A DNA stretch of 46,029 nucleotides, taken from NCBI RefSeq assembly GCF_001311075.1, contig NZ_BBAD01000018.1:1-46029 (forward strand), written 5' to 3'. Numbering within the stretch: position 1 is the stretch's first letter; every line of letters begins with the position of its first letter. Made by a program: the position numbers and the translations under genes. A model generated the notes under the pieces. The model was not told the DNA's origin and did not search any database. It was given only the letters and a program-made list of their open reading frames with translations. Below, one piece after another: positions 17,361 to 26,145 of the stretch. This DNA comes from Secundilactobacillus similis DSM 23365 = JCM 2765 (GTDB taxonomy: Bacteria; Bacillota; Bacilli; Lactobacillales; Lactobacillaceae).

Positions 17361-18258
17361 ATGACCCAGTGGCAACTCACGGCAACCCTCCCAGCCGATT
17401 TCACCGCCAAACCCCTTCGACAACTACTGACGCAGGACTGGTGGTTACCTAAACATCTCGTTTTCAGTTTAAAGCGCGGGCAACGGGTGCTGGTCAATGG
17501 CAGTTACCGACCCGTTAACTTCGATGTCCTTGCAGGTGATCGACTTCAACTCACCTTTGTGCCGGAAGACTTCGACCATCCCTTCAGCAACGTCGATCCC
17601 GATAGCGCCGCCACGGTAGCCGTCCTGTACGAAACGGCCGACTTACTGGTCGTCAACAAAACACCGGGTAGCAAAACCCACCCCAACCAACCGGGTGAAG
17701 TCGGCACCACCCTCAACCACGTGGCCGCCTACCTTGAACCAAAGGGCCAGCAGCCCTACATTTTAAACCGCTTGGATCAAGAAACTAGCGGGGCACTACT
17801 GATCGCCAAAAATCCCGCCGTGGTGCCACCCCTCGTCCGCGCAATCAAGGAAAAGCAGGTTCAACGTACTTATTTGACTTGGGTCCACGGTCGCTTCAAC
17901 AGCGACACGGTACGATTGCGTTACCAATTGGACGTGACCTTGAAGATCAGCGAAAACGGCGGTCGATGGTGAACACGCCCAGTCAGCGATTACCCACTAC
18001 CAAGTGATTCAGCGGACCGAAACCGCGACCCTCGTTGCCATTCGGCTTCAAACCGGGCGAACACACCAGATTCGGGTGCATCTCTCTGCGTTGGGTCATC
18101 CAATCGTTGGCGACCCGCTGTACGCCCACGATGCACGGCAACAGCGGCTGTTATTGCATAGTTGGCAGTTGAAGTTGCCTTTGCCGTTTTCGTTTGCAGA
18201 AGTGCGGTTGGTGGCGCCGGTGCCGGATAGTTTTCGGGCGTTTGAGGTCACTCAGTGA
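17361..18258 (+). pseudogene. RluA-family pseudouridine synthase, two frameshifts
   Basis: Converts uridine to pseudouridine in rRNA (RluD/RluA group). The catalytic motif HRLDxxTSG appears here as NRLDQETSGALLIAK at about residues 133-147, with Asn in the usual His position; the family motifs GRTHQIRVHLSALGHPIVGDPLY are in the C-terminal part. Two one-base deletions break it: near 17940 (before GAAGATCAG) and near 17962 (CGGCGGGTCGATGG expected). Repaired, the segment reads RKRRVDGEHAQSAITHYQV, typical of the family. The N-terminus (1-85) forms the S4-like part. Translationally coupled to the GNAT gene. The deletions are in runs of C or G and may be artefacts. Confidence 0.85.
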
Positions 18259-19529
18259 GGATGTTGATGCCGGTCAAGCCAGTAGATCACGATACCGCTG
18301 ACCACCACCCCACCAGCAATCAAGTACGTTTGAAGCTGAAAGCTAAGCATGATGCCGACCACGATTCCTAAGGCTAAAACCGGCACCAACTGACCACCCC
18401 ATAAGCGCATTCCCGTGGGCAACGTTTGATCACGGCGAAGTTTAAAACTTGCTAGAATGGTGACCAGATACTGAATGAACGCCGCTAACACGATCAGATT
18501 CACTAAGAACAGGTAATCACCACTCACCACCAACAACATCGCTAATCCAGTAGTCACCAACACCGCCACGACCGGTGCTTGAAACCGATTTTGGCGACCA
18601 AATACCGCGGGTAACAACTGCTTTTCCGTTGCTAATGACGCGAGTCCAACCGGTGTGTCAAACGATACCGCTACTGCAACGCCAAGAATCGAGATCAACA
18701 TGCCAACCAGAATCACAACTTTTCCAATTGGCCCCACAACCTGTTCAAAGGCTAGCGCAACGGGTAACGTTTCTCCCGCCAATCGGTGGCCAAGCAAGCC
18801 AATCGTTACGATCAATGCTAAGCTGTAGATCACTGTGACCACTAACATGACTAGTAACAGCGCGCGTGGCAAATTGCGTTCAGCCCGCTGCATTTCTTTA
18901 GCCGCCGTTGGCAAAAATGAAAAACCCGTAAACATATAAAACGAGGTCGTCAAAGCCAGTATCCATTGACCATGAGTCGCGGGTGTGGTGATTACTGGCG
19001 GCAACTGGGCCCCTAACGTCATGGCGCCACCGATGATAAACCCGAGAAGTAGTAGCACCTTCAAGGCACTCGCCAAGTTATCTACAACTGACATCGTCCC
19101 CGGACCAAATAAGTTAATGATTGCTAACATGCCAATCAATCCCACCGCAACCACCACGTACCAGGTCCGTTGCTGTAACGCCGGGATAAAATCCGTTAGC
19201 GTCGTTAAAAACGCTGCAATTTCCGCACTGATCGTAATGACCCCCAGAAACCAACTCAACCAACCAATCTGAAAGCCCACTGCCGGTCCGAACGCTCGAT
19301 TTGCGTAGACCCAGGCCCCACCATCTTCATCAATTTTCGAAGCCAAGACCGCATAATTTAGCGCAACTAACGTCGTTGCTATACCAGCCAAAATAACGAG
19401 AAGGACACTCCAGTTTCCCGCCTGCTGGTAGAGGCTGCCAGGGAGTAGAAAGATTCCGGAACCGATAATGCCGTTGACGCCTAATAGAAGGACACTGCTG
19501 AAAGAGAGGCTTTTAGCGTGAGCGCGCAT
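18252..19529 (-). CDS. APC-family amino-acid permease
   Basis: Integral membrane transporter with about 12 helices in 425 residues. The first helix carries the unwound substrate-binding motif GIIGSGIFLLPG, a hallmark of the amino acid-polyamine-organocation superfamily. I place the start at the ATG 19529 with an AAAGGCGG site 8 bases upstream; a GTG at 19538 overlaps that site. The gene runs toward the pseudouridine synthase gene and the two coding ends overlap by 7 bases, with no terminator between. Substrate is not predictable; the family includes amino acid/proton symporters and exchangers. Confidence 0.88.
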   Translation of the reverse strand: MRAHAKSLSFSSVLLLGVNGIIGSGIFLLPGSLYQQAGNWSVLLVILAGIATTLVALNYAVLASKIDEDGGAWVYANRAFGPAVGFQIGWLSWFLGVITISAEIAAFLTTLTDFIPALQQRTWYVVVAVGLIGMLAIINLFGPGTMSVVDNLASALKVLLLLGFIIGGAMTLGAQLPPVITTPATHGQWILALTTSFYMFTGFSFLPTAAKEMQRAERNLPRALLLVMLVVTVIYSLALIVTIGLLGHRLAGETLPVALAFEQVVGPIGKVVILVGMLISILGVAVAVSFDTPVGLASLATEKQLLPAVFGRQNRFQAPVVAVLVTTGLAMLLVVSGDYLFLVNLIVLAAFIQYLVTILASFKLRRDQTLPTGMRLWGGQLVPVLALGIVVGIMLSFQLQTYLIAGGVVVSGIVIYWLDRHQHPH

Positions 19530-19761
19530 GGGAGTCACCGCCTTTTATTTTTATTGTATCAAGGGGGCATTTGGGGCGGTAGGGATTTGCTTGGTGGGGT
19601 TGGGAAGTTGCGGGATAAGCTGTATGAGACATAAAAGCCATAAGCTCCAAAGTGATTGGTGAGTTAAAAGCACCGCTTTCCGGCTACTGATTTTCGGCTG
19701 GTGGAAGATTATATTTCTTGGGGTTTCTGAAAGATTTTGGGATTGCTTACTTTTGCACCTT

Positions 19762-19894
19762 CTGGCCACCACGCCGAACGCGCGCCAAAACTCAGGCCCC
19801 GGCCATATAAGCCAATCAAAAACGTGAGTCCTGGTCTTGGGACTCACGTTTTTGATTGGCTTATATTCTGGGACCTAACCGAGTTTTATCGCGC
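19762..19894. repeat. Long hairpin element, copy B3 (variant)
   Basis: Begins with CTGGCCACCACGCCGAACGCGC, then a perfect 27-bp inverted repeat (19805-19831 with 19840-19866), enclosed by AAAACTC...GAGTTTT and CGCGC...GCGCG. It carries the same leading box as the other B elements but a different linker. The right base of the element lies two bases from the stop codon of the ABC permease gene. The space 19550-19762 has no gene. Confidence 0.8.
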
Positions 19895-19895
19895 T

Positions 19896-21116
19896 CTACC
19901 GATAACTCAACCCTCTCCTCAACCGATGCCAAAAATTCCCCTCATCGGCCTGCAGGATCAAGCCCTTGTAGATGCGACTGATATACCACACCATCAGGAT
20001 AATGGTTAACGCTAAAATGCCCAACGAAATGGCCACCGCCGTCACGCTCACGTTACCGTTGATCACCCTTAACGGCATGAAGTACGACGAGAAGAACGGC
20101 ACGTACGAGAGCACCTTGACCAACAGCGCATCCGCGTTACTTTGGAATGGGAACGTTGAGAAGAACGCGATCATACTCAAGTACACCGCTGGGTACGCTG
20201 CCTTTGACGCATCCTCCGCCTTCGCCACCAGCGCACCACTAAACGCCGCTAGTACCGTGTAGATGATGACACCTAAGAATAGGAATACTAAGTTCACACT
20301 CACCAGATTATGAACAACCTTGTCAACCAATGTCCCGTACTGGTCAAAGAACGGTTTCGCTGACGACAGTTGCCGCGCAACCGTCAGACTCGCCCAACCA
20401 CCAAGGACGTACACCAGAAGTTGAGTGGCAATGACCAGCAACACGCCCAAGATTTTACCACAGAAGTATTTGGCCGCCGTAGTACTTGAGAAGACGATTT
20501 CCATTACCTTGGTGCCCTTTTCCGACGCAATTTCCTGCGCGGTGATTGACGAGTAGGTCGTCAAAATCATGTATACCATGAAGACTAGGATCCAAAACGA
20601 CGCCATTTTGGCGATTTTGGCTAACCCGGTCTTCTTCTGGACAACTTCTTTGAAGGCAACCCGTTGCTGTAACGTTTGCAGCTGCTTCTTCGATAACTTC
20701 GCCTGCGCAACGTTTTGCTGCGTCTGAAGTTGGGTCAACGCACCGGTTAGCTGGCCCTTTTCGGTTGCATCGAGGCTGTCAGTGCCGTGATAAGTCGCTG
20801 CCAACTGCGTTCCCGACTTCAACACCACGTAACCTTTGATTTTCTCCGCCTTCACCGCTTTTTTAGCCGCAGCAACGGTGGTTACCGACCGCTTAACATC
20901 GCTTTTCGCTGTTTGTTTCAAATACGCTTGGCGCAACGCCGGCTGATCCGCCACCACCGCAATTTGATTACCACTAGACGCTGAATTAGCCGACACTAGA
21001 CCAACACCCAACGAAACGGCCATCATCAGAAATGGTGACAGCACTAAAATCACAAAGCTCCAAGACTTCACTTGGCGAAGATACGTTGTCGCGGTAACGA
21101 TCCATAGTTTTTTCAT
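19896..21116 (-). CDS. ABC transporter permease, NatB-like
   Basis: Membrane subunit of an ABC export system of the ABC-2 type. One N-terminal helix (about 20-40) is followed by a large extracytoplasmic domain rich in Lys, Gln and Ala (about 45-165), then five or six helices (about 170-385), the usual topology of NatB/YhaP-like subunits. 406 residues. Its start codon overlaps the stop of the ATPase gene, so the two subunits are translationally coupled. The substrate is unknown; relatives export sodium or antimicrobial compounds. Hairpin B3 abuts its stop codon and may serve as terminator. Confidence 0.87.
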   Translation of the reverse strand: MKKLWIVTATTYLRQVKSWSFVILVLSPFLMMAVSLGVGLVSANSASSGNQIAVVADQPALRQAYLKQTAKSDVKRSVTTVAAAKKAVKAEKIKGYVVLKSGTQLAATYHGTDSLDATEKGQLTGALTQLQTQQNVAQAKLSKKQLQTLQQRVAFKEVVQKKTGLAKIAKMASFWILVFMVYMILTTYSSITAQEIASEKGTKVMEIVFSSTTAAKYFCGKILGVLLVIATQLLVYVLGGWASLTVARQLSSAKPFFDQYGTLVDKVVHNLVSVNLVFLFLGVIIYTVLAAFSGALVAKAEDASKAAYPAVYLSMIAFFSTFPFQSNADALLVKVLSYVPFFSSYFMPLRVINGNVSVTAVAISLGILALTIILMVWYISRIYKGLILQADEGNFWHRLRRGLSYR

Positions 21117-22006
21117 CGCCCGTCACCCGCTTTCAACCGGAAAATCTCATCTAAAGTCGGTGGCTGCTGACTGAACTCTTCCAGATACTCGCCATTCGAT
21201 AATCGTTGAAAAATCAGTGGACCAGCTGCTGGATCATCCACCCGTAATAGGTAACGGTTCGCCGACAAGTTCACAACGGTCGTCACGTGGGGCAACTGGG
21301 CCAGATCACCTGGTCGCCAATCCGTTGTTACAAAGATCTCATTTTTACCAAATTGATCGCGCAACGCCCGAATCTCACCGTTGAGTACCATCTGCCCCTT
21401 GCGTAACATCACCAGCTGATCGCACACCGATTCAACGTTGCCCATGTCATGGCTGGAAAAAATAATCGCTGCGCCCTGATGTTTAGCATCCAAAATGGCC
21501 TGCTTCAGTAAATCTTCGTTCACAGGATCCAACCCACTGAACGGTTCATCCAAAATGATCAACGATGGCCGATGAATCAGCGTACAAATCAATTGCACCT
21601 TCTGCTGGTTCCCCTTCGACAGCGATTTAATTTTATCGGACCGTTTACCCTTCACTTCAAACCGCGCCATCCAGCGGTCAATCTCAGGTTTGATTTTCCG
21701 AGCCGATTGCCCCTTTAGTCGGGCTAAATACAAAATTTGCTGTTCCACCGTCATCTTCGGCATCAAACTCCGCTCTTCCGGCAAGTAACCGATTTGATTG
21801 AATACCCGCTCGTCAATCTGATGATCATCCCAGCTAATCTGACCATCGTAGTGAATAAAGTTCAAAATACTGTGAAAGGTGGTCGATTTACCAGCCCCAT
21901 TTTGACCAATCAATCCCATGATCTCACCCTTTTGAACCGAAAACGAAATCTTTTGCAACGCCTGCAAATCCCCGAAACGTTTGGAAAGTTCCTGTATCGC
22001 TAACAC
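21113..22006 (-). CDS. ABC transporter ATP-binding protein, NatA-like
   Basis: Nucleotide-binding subunit. Walker A GQNGAGKST (about residues 37-45), signature LSKGNQQKVQ (about 130-139), Walker B LIILDEPFSGLD (about 150-161) and the switch histidine in SSHDM are all present, so it should hydrolyse ATP. The C-terminal 70 residues form the DUF4162-like extension common in COG4152 proteins. Start is GTG at 22006 behind a GGGGGCG site. It forms an overlapping two-gene operon with the permease downstream. Confidence 0.9.
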   Translation of the reverse strand: MLAIQELSKRFGDLQALQKISFSVQKGEIMGLIGQNGAGKSTTFHSILNFIHYDGQISWDDHQIDERVFNQIGYLPEERSLMPKMTVEQQILYLARLKGQSARKIKPEIDRWMARFEVKGKRSDKIKSLSKGNQQKVQLICTLIHRPSLIILDEPFSGLDPVNEDLLKQAILDAKHQGAAIIFSSHDMGNVESVCDQLVMLRKGQMVLNGEIRALRDQFGKNEIFVTTDWRPGDLAQLPHVTTVVNLSANRYLLRVDDPAAGPLIFQRLSNGEYLEEFSQQPPTLDEIFRLKAGDGR

Positions 22007-22193
22007 CTGATCGCCCCCAATTGAATCGTCTTTGTTGCCTTAAGTTTAGCAGAGATTAGAGAACTTACCTAATCAAATTGAAAGCGGTTATCCTCCGCAT
22101 TATTTTTGAAAAAAAAATAGATGCTATGATGAACGTGTTTCAAATTAACACATCGTAATCAATTCGTTTTTATCGAAAGAAGGACATCCAACA

Positions 22194-22874
22194 TTGAATA
22201 AAACACTCATCAAAGGTCTCGCCTTCAGCGCCTTAGCACTAGGTATCGGTTTTACAACTCAACAAACCAACGCCGATGCTAGCACCGCTTATCGGACCGT
22301 CAAGACTAAGAGTTACTACAGCACTACGCCAGCTTATCATGCGAAGAATGCCACCAAATCTGTTTATATGTGGAATAGCACGATTACCAAAAAGCTGCAT
22401 AACTTGAAAAATTACCCTAAAACAACTTGGTATGTTCAAAAGAGTGTGAAACTAACCAACGGTAAGAAGACCGGTATTTTCTACTATGTTGAAAATGCAT
22501 CCAACTCTGTTCGTGGTTATGTTTGGCGCGGATATTTAACTAAGGGCAGTCTTTCAACTGCAACTAACACTAACAGTTTAACAACGGCTACCAGCAACAA
22601 TAGTATTACCTTTAACTTTGTTGATGATAATACCGGTGCAACTGTTAAAACTGCGCAATGGATCATTCCAAACAGCTATCTCAAGTCCGGTGCAACGCTT
22701 AAAAAGGGCGTACTTCTAAAAAACGTCCTTACTAATTTAGCTAAAGTTTGGACTGGCGCTAGTTCAGTAGGTCCTGATGGTTATGATATCATCGATACAT
22801 CCGGTACCGGTCAATCCACCTTAAAAGTTGGTGGCACCCTGACACTTAAAGTAACTGCTCAACCAACTAAATAA
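22194..22874 (+). CDS. Secreted protein sharing a domain with the 6659-7468 product
   Basis: Unknown function. Signal peptide at residues 1-28 with cleavage after NADA. Residues 58-118 (NLKNYPKTTWY core, ending GYLTKG) match residues 54-114 of the other secreted protein at 6659-7468. After a Thr/Ser/Asn-rich linker (119-136) comes a different C-terminal beta-rich domain (137-226) resembling small mucin-binding-like or ubiquitin-like surface modules, not a firm identification. Start is TTG at 22194, which has an AGAAGGA site 8 bases upstream. Single gene with its own terminator. Lower G+C than its neighbours. Confidence 0.8.
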   Translation: MNKTLIKGLAFSALALGIGFTTQQTNADASTAYRTVKTKSYYSTTPAYHAKNATKSVYMWNSTITKKLHNLKNYPKTTWYVQKSVKLTNGKKTGIFYYVENASNSVRGYVWRGYLTKGSLSTATNTNSLTTATSNNSITFNFVDDNTGATVKTAQWIIPNSYLKSGATLKKGVLLKNVLTNLAKVWTGASSVGPDGYDIIDTSGTGQSTLKVGGTLTLKVTAQPTK

Positions 22875-22898
22875 GTCATCGTATTAAAGTTTGACACA

Positions 22899-22936
22899 AA
22901 GAGCACCCTAGGCAGTAATTGCTAGGGTGCTCTTTA
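22899..22936. terminator. Bidirectional terminator
   Basis: Perfect 14-bp inverted repeat (22899-22912 with 22923-22936) between the convergent secreted-protein and ABC exporter genes, with A-run and T-run at its two bases. Confidence 0.9.
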
Positions 22937-22940
22937 AGGT

Positions 22941-24713
22941 TTATTTAAACGCGCCCTGCATCTGATTCTCCACGTACTCCCGGTACAACGAATGTTTCTT
23001 CAATAGTTCCGTATGCGTCCCGTGTCCACTAACTCGACCATGCTCGATAAAGTAGATCTGATTAGCATCCACGATTGTGCTTAACCGGTGCGCGATCACC
23101 AACGTGGTTCGATTGTGCATCAACTTCTCTAACGCTTTTTGAACCATCATTTCAGATTCAGAGTCCAAGCTAGCCGTGGCTTCGTCTAACATCAAAATCT
23201 TTGGATCACGTAGGAACGCCCGCGCAATCGCGATTCGTTGCCGCTGACCGCCAGACAGTTTCACGCCACGTTCACCAACCTGCGTTTCAAGCCCATCAGC
23301 CATATCGGCAACGAAGTCTTTAGCGTAGGCCATTTCAAGCACCTGCCAAAGTTGATCATCCGTGTAATCACCCTTCAACCCGTACGTCAGGTTGTAGCGA
23401 ATCGTTCCGGCCATAATCGTTGCATCTTGGCTAACGAGGCCGATCTGTTGACGCCAGTCGTTGAGGTTCAGTTGACTGACCACCGTATCACCGATTTTAA
23501 TCGTCCCGCTAGTTGGATCGTAGAAGCGTTCCAATAACTTAAAGATGGTTGACTTACCACCACCGGAAGGCCCCGCAAACGCCACAACACTGTTGGGTTT
23601 CGCTTCAAAGGACACGTCCTTTAGAATCGGCGCACTATCTGCATAACTAAAATCAACGTGGTCGACCGTCAACGTTTGGCCGTCAGCTTGAACGAATTCG
23701 CCGGAAGTTTGGTCTTCTTCGGGGGCATTTAACAGTTCTTGGATCCGGGCCGTTGACCCACTGGCCTTGGCGAGGTCCGAGAAGAACCGGCCTAACGTTG
23801 CGAATGGGCCAATCAGTTGAATCAGGTACATTAAGAAGGAAATCAGCGTCCCAAAGGTCATGCTGCCCGCTGCTACTCGACTGGCACCGTAGATCAGCAT
23901 GCCAATCACCAGTGCCATCATTACCATTTGCATGATTGGTGAGGCAATGGAATCATAAATGGCTTCCTTCAAGCCGATTTGGTATAACCGCTTGATTTTA
24001 GTGTGGCCGGCTTCGCGTTCAACCGTCTCAGCCGTTGAGGATTTGACCAACTGAATGTCACTTAACATTTCACTGGCTTCCCCGTTAAAGTCAGCCAGCG
24101 CATCCTGCCGAGCATGGGCGATTTTATGCGACTGTACTGCCACCGGCATGATCACTAGCACCACTAACGGCACCGCGATGAACATAATCAGCGTCATCTT
24201 CCAGTCCATGAACAGCATCAAGATCAACGCCCCCACCAACTGGAGGATCGAGGTCACCATGCTAGGCACGGAATTGGCCAACAGATCCTTTACCTGAGAC
24301 GTATCGTTGACGAGCCGCGAAGCAACTTCGCCGGAACGCACTTCGGTAAAATACCCGACTGGTAATTTTAAAACCTTATCCCATAAGAACTGCCGTAACT
24401 TGTTAACAACGTCTTCACCGAAGAATCCTAACACACTCCCCGATACAGCACTCACCAGTGCACTCAGGACAAAAGCCACGATCAACGTGATCACTAACCC
24501 TGAATTAAGCTGATGACCAAGTTGATTGATCAGGTTCTTCGCAAACTGCGGTACCAACAACTGCACGATGGTGGCAATCAACCCCAACCCCAAGCCAACG
24601 CCAAGTTGCCAAAAATGCGGTTTGATGTGGATCATCAATTGAACAAACTGCTTAAAGTTAAATTTCTCACGCGTGCCACCTTTAGTCTGTGGCCGCCCCT
24701 GCATCTCTCTCAT
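22941..24713 (-). CDS. ABC multidrug exporter, half-transporter
   Basis: Fused membrane and ATPase half-transporter of the LmrA/MsbA type, 590 residues. Six helices span about residues 35-320; the ATPase domain follows with Walker A GPSGGGKST (about 381-389), signature LSGGQRQRIAIAR (about 484-496), Walker B ILMLDEATA and the H-loop AHRLST. It should work as a homodimer and export hydrophobic compounds or peptides. It lies 17 bases downstream of a MarR-family gene, with which it shares a promoter carrying a strong operator. The arrangement predicts induction when the MarR protein binds a ligand. Confidence 0.92.
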   Translation of the reverse strand: MREMQGRPQTKGGTREKFNFKQFVQLMIHIKPHFWQLGVGLGLGLIATIVQLLVPQFAKNLINQLGHQLNSGLVITLIVAFVLSALVSAVSGSVLGFFGEDVVNKLRQFLWDKVLKLPVGYFTEVRSGEVASRLVNDTSQVKDLLANSVPSMVTSILQLVGALILMLFMDWKMTLIMFIAVPLVVLVIMPVAVQSHKIAHARQDALADFNGEASEMLSDIQLVKSSTAETVEREAGHTKIKRLYQIGLKEAIYDSIASPIMQMVMMALVIGMLIYGASRVAAGSMTFGTLISFLMYLIQLIGPFATLGRFFSDLAKASGSTARIQELLNAPEEDQTSGEFVQADGQTLTVDHVDFSYADSAPILKDVSFEAKPNSVVAFAGPSGGGKSTIFKLLERFYDPTSGTIKIGDTVVSQLNLNDWRQQIGLVSQDATIMAGTIRYNLTYGLKGDYTDDQLWQVLEMAYAKDFVADMADGLETQVGERGVKLSGGQRQRIAIARAFLRDPKILMLDEATASLDSESEMMVQKALEKLMHNRTTLVIAHRLSTIVDANQIYFIEHGRVSGHGTHTELLKKHSLYREYVENQMQGAFK

Positions 24714-24730
24714 CTCATACGCCTTCTTTA

Positions 24731-25285
24731 CTAATCGTTATCCCGCCGGTCGTTTCGGAAGAACCCGAATCGACCGAAGTCACCACCGAAATCATGATGG
24801 TGGTTAAAGTAATCGTGAAGTTGCTTGTGATCTGGCCAGTTTGGCATTTTCTCATCTAAGTCAGCCAGTAACTTCCGTAACGTCCCAGCTAACTGTTGTT
24901 GTTCTTCACTGGAAAGTGAGTCAAATAGCGATTCAGAAACGCCATCCTTCAACGACTGCGCCGCCGAAATAAAGTTGCGTCCCTTTTCAGTGAGTGAAAT
25001 CAACATCACCCGCTTGTCTTCTTCTGAATCGTGCCGCTCAATCAACCCGCCATCTTCTAGCTTGCTAACCAGCGCGCTGGCTGAACTAGGTCGAATATCA
25101 AGCTCGTCCACAATGTCCGAGTTCGTCAACTGTTCATGTTCGGACAACAGTTGCAACACCCGAATCTGTCCCCGGTTAGGCTGATGCTGATCAAATTTAC
25201 TGGTGCGCAACACTGCGCTCATAAACGTCCGTTGCTGGAATAAACGGCCAAACAATTGAATCAATTCTTGAGAATCATGGGTCAT
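24731..25285 (-). CDS. MarR-family transcriptional regulator
   Basis: Winged-helix repressor, 184 residues. HTH at about residues 45-95 (LTNSDIVDELDIRPSSASALVSKLEDGGLIERHDSEEDKR in outline), including the wing with the Glu-Glu-Asp-Lys-Arg turn common in MarR proteins. The last 30 residues are unusual: a His-Phe-Gly-rich tail (HHHHDFGGDFGRFGFF type composition) ending in Arg/Asp, which could bind metal or be disordered. First gene of a two-gene operon with the ABC exporter; probably represses its own operon through the inverted repeats upstream. Confidence 0.9.
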   Translation of the reverse strand: MTHDSQELIQLFGRLFQQRTFMSAVLRTSKFDQHQPNRGQIRVLQLLSEHEQLTNSDIVDELDIRPSSASALVSKLEDGGLIERHDSEEDKRVMLISLTEKGRNFISAAQSLKDGVSESLFDSLSSEEQQQLAGTLRKLLADLDEKMPNWPDHKQLHDYFNHHHDFGGDFGRFGFFRNDRRDND

Positions 25286-25313
25286 GGTTAAGTACCTCGA
25301 ATTATCGTTTAGT

Positions 25314-25398
25314 ATTTAGTTAGGATTCGTTTCTGCTAACTAACAAAATAGAGTATAGTTATTTAGTTAGTTCTTGTCAACTGAAACTAACTAAATAA
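25314..25398 (-). promoter_or_regulatory. Promoter and MarR operators of exporter operon
   Basis: A perfect 14-bp inverted repeat TTATTTAGTTAGTT / AACTAACTAAATAA (25359-25372 with 25385-25398) covers a promoter on the minus strand with -35 TTGACA (25375-25380) and -10 TATACT (25352-25357), 17 bases apart. A second, shorter TTAGTTAG/CTAACTAA pair (25316-25344) lies at the transcription start. This is the layout of autoregulated MarR operons. Confidence 0.85.
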
Positions 25399-25451
25399 TT
25401 TTGTTTGTACTATTTGTTTTCGTTGGTGCGTTGATTATGGGTGTGGGCACA

Positions 25452-25524
25452 GCCGGCCGGCCTGAAAATTTGGGCTGGAACGTCGTGGACACGGCTGAGC
25501 CCAATTTTCAGACCGACCTCTTGT
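25452..25524. repeat. Long intergenic hairpin
   Basis: CTGAAAATT-GGGCT pairs with AGCCC-AATTTTCAG around a 20-base loop, flanked by GGCCGG-type sequence. Resembles the other palindromic elements in style but lacks their conserved boxes. The stretch 25400-26092 has no gene apart from this hairpin and element A2. Confidence 0.6.
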
Positions 25525-25841
25525 TTGTGCGTTGTCGGCATCGAGACCGCACTCCCGAAAATTTATTATGAAGGCCAAACTGTCGCACGATGATAATTAG
25601 CGAACATCTCAGTAATGTGCTGAACGATAACGTTACTGTATTGCGTCAACAATATGCTCAAGCATGTTGAGTCAACGTTCAAAATAACTTAACGTTCGCC
25701 ATTACGAAGATGAAACATTAACCGCTGATCAATTTTAACAGTTGTTAAATCAACGTCAGGCGTAACAATTTTGCAGCAAACAGTTCAATTTATCGCTTGA
25801 GATGCTCTGCAATAGTCCCGAACGGCATCATGTAAGATGTA

Positions 25842-26020
25842 GGTAGCCGGTTAGGTGGATGCTGTGTCGCGATAATTGGTGGTTGGTGGTGCTTTCCCAA
25901 CAACCGCCAATTATCGGGGACGAATTGAAGACTCGCGCGGGTTTTGGCGAGGCTTCAATTCGAGCCTGAGACCGCTCTTCGGCTCAGGCCGGCCCCACAG
26001 CAGGAACCTAGCCGGCTACC
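25842..26020. repeat. Multi-branched palindromic element, copy A2
   Basis: Second copy of the element at 251-442, in the same orientation. Outer stem 25842-25856 with 26006-26020 (one G-T pair), inner GCTGTG/CACAGC (25861-25866 with 25996-26001), hairpins at 25871-25885 with 25901-25915, 25922-25930 with 25953-25961, and 25966-25970 with 25983-25987. Compared with copy A1 the outer stem differs at several positions and the second hairpin has C-G pairs exchanged for G-C pairs, yet all stems still close. It lies beyond the phosphoketolase terminator. Confidence 0.85.
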
Positions 26021-26092
26021 GGAATCGATAGATTACGCAAATCAGCGCACTTCGCAAACTAAACCAAAGAACGTTTACACTAGGTAAAACAA

Positions 26093-26122
26093 AAAATCCC
26101 CGACAAAATTGTCGAGGATTTT
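26093..26122 (-). terminator. Terminator of phosphoketolase gene
   Basis: AAAATCC-CGAC pairs with GTCG-GGATTTT, 24 bases after the phosphoketolase stop codon on the minus strand. Confidence 0.85.
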
Positions 26123-26145
26123 CGCATAACACATTAACAGTTAAA

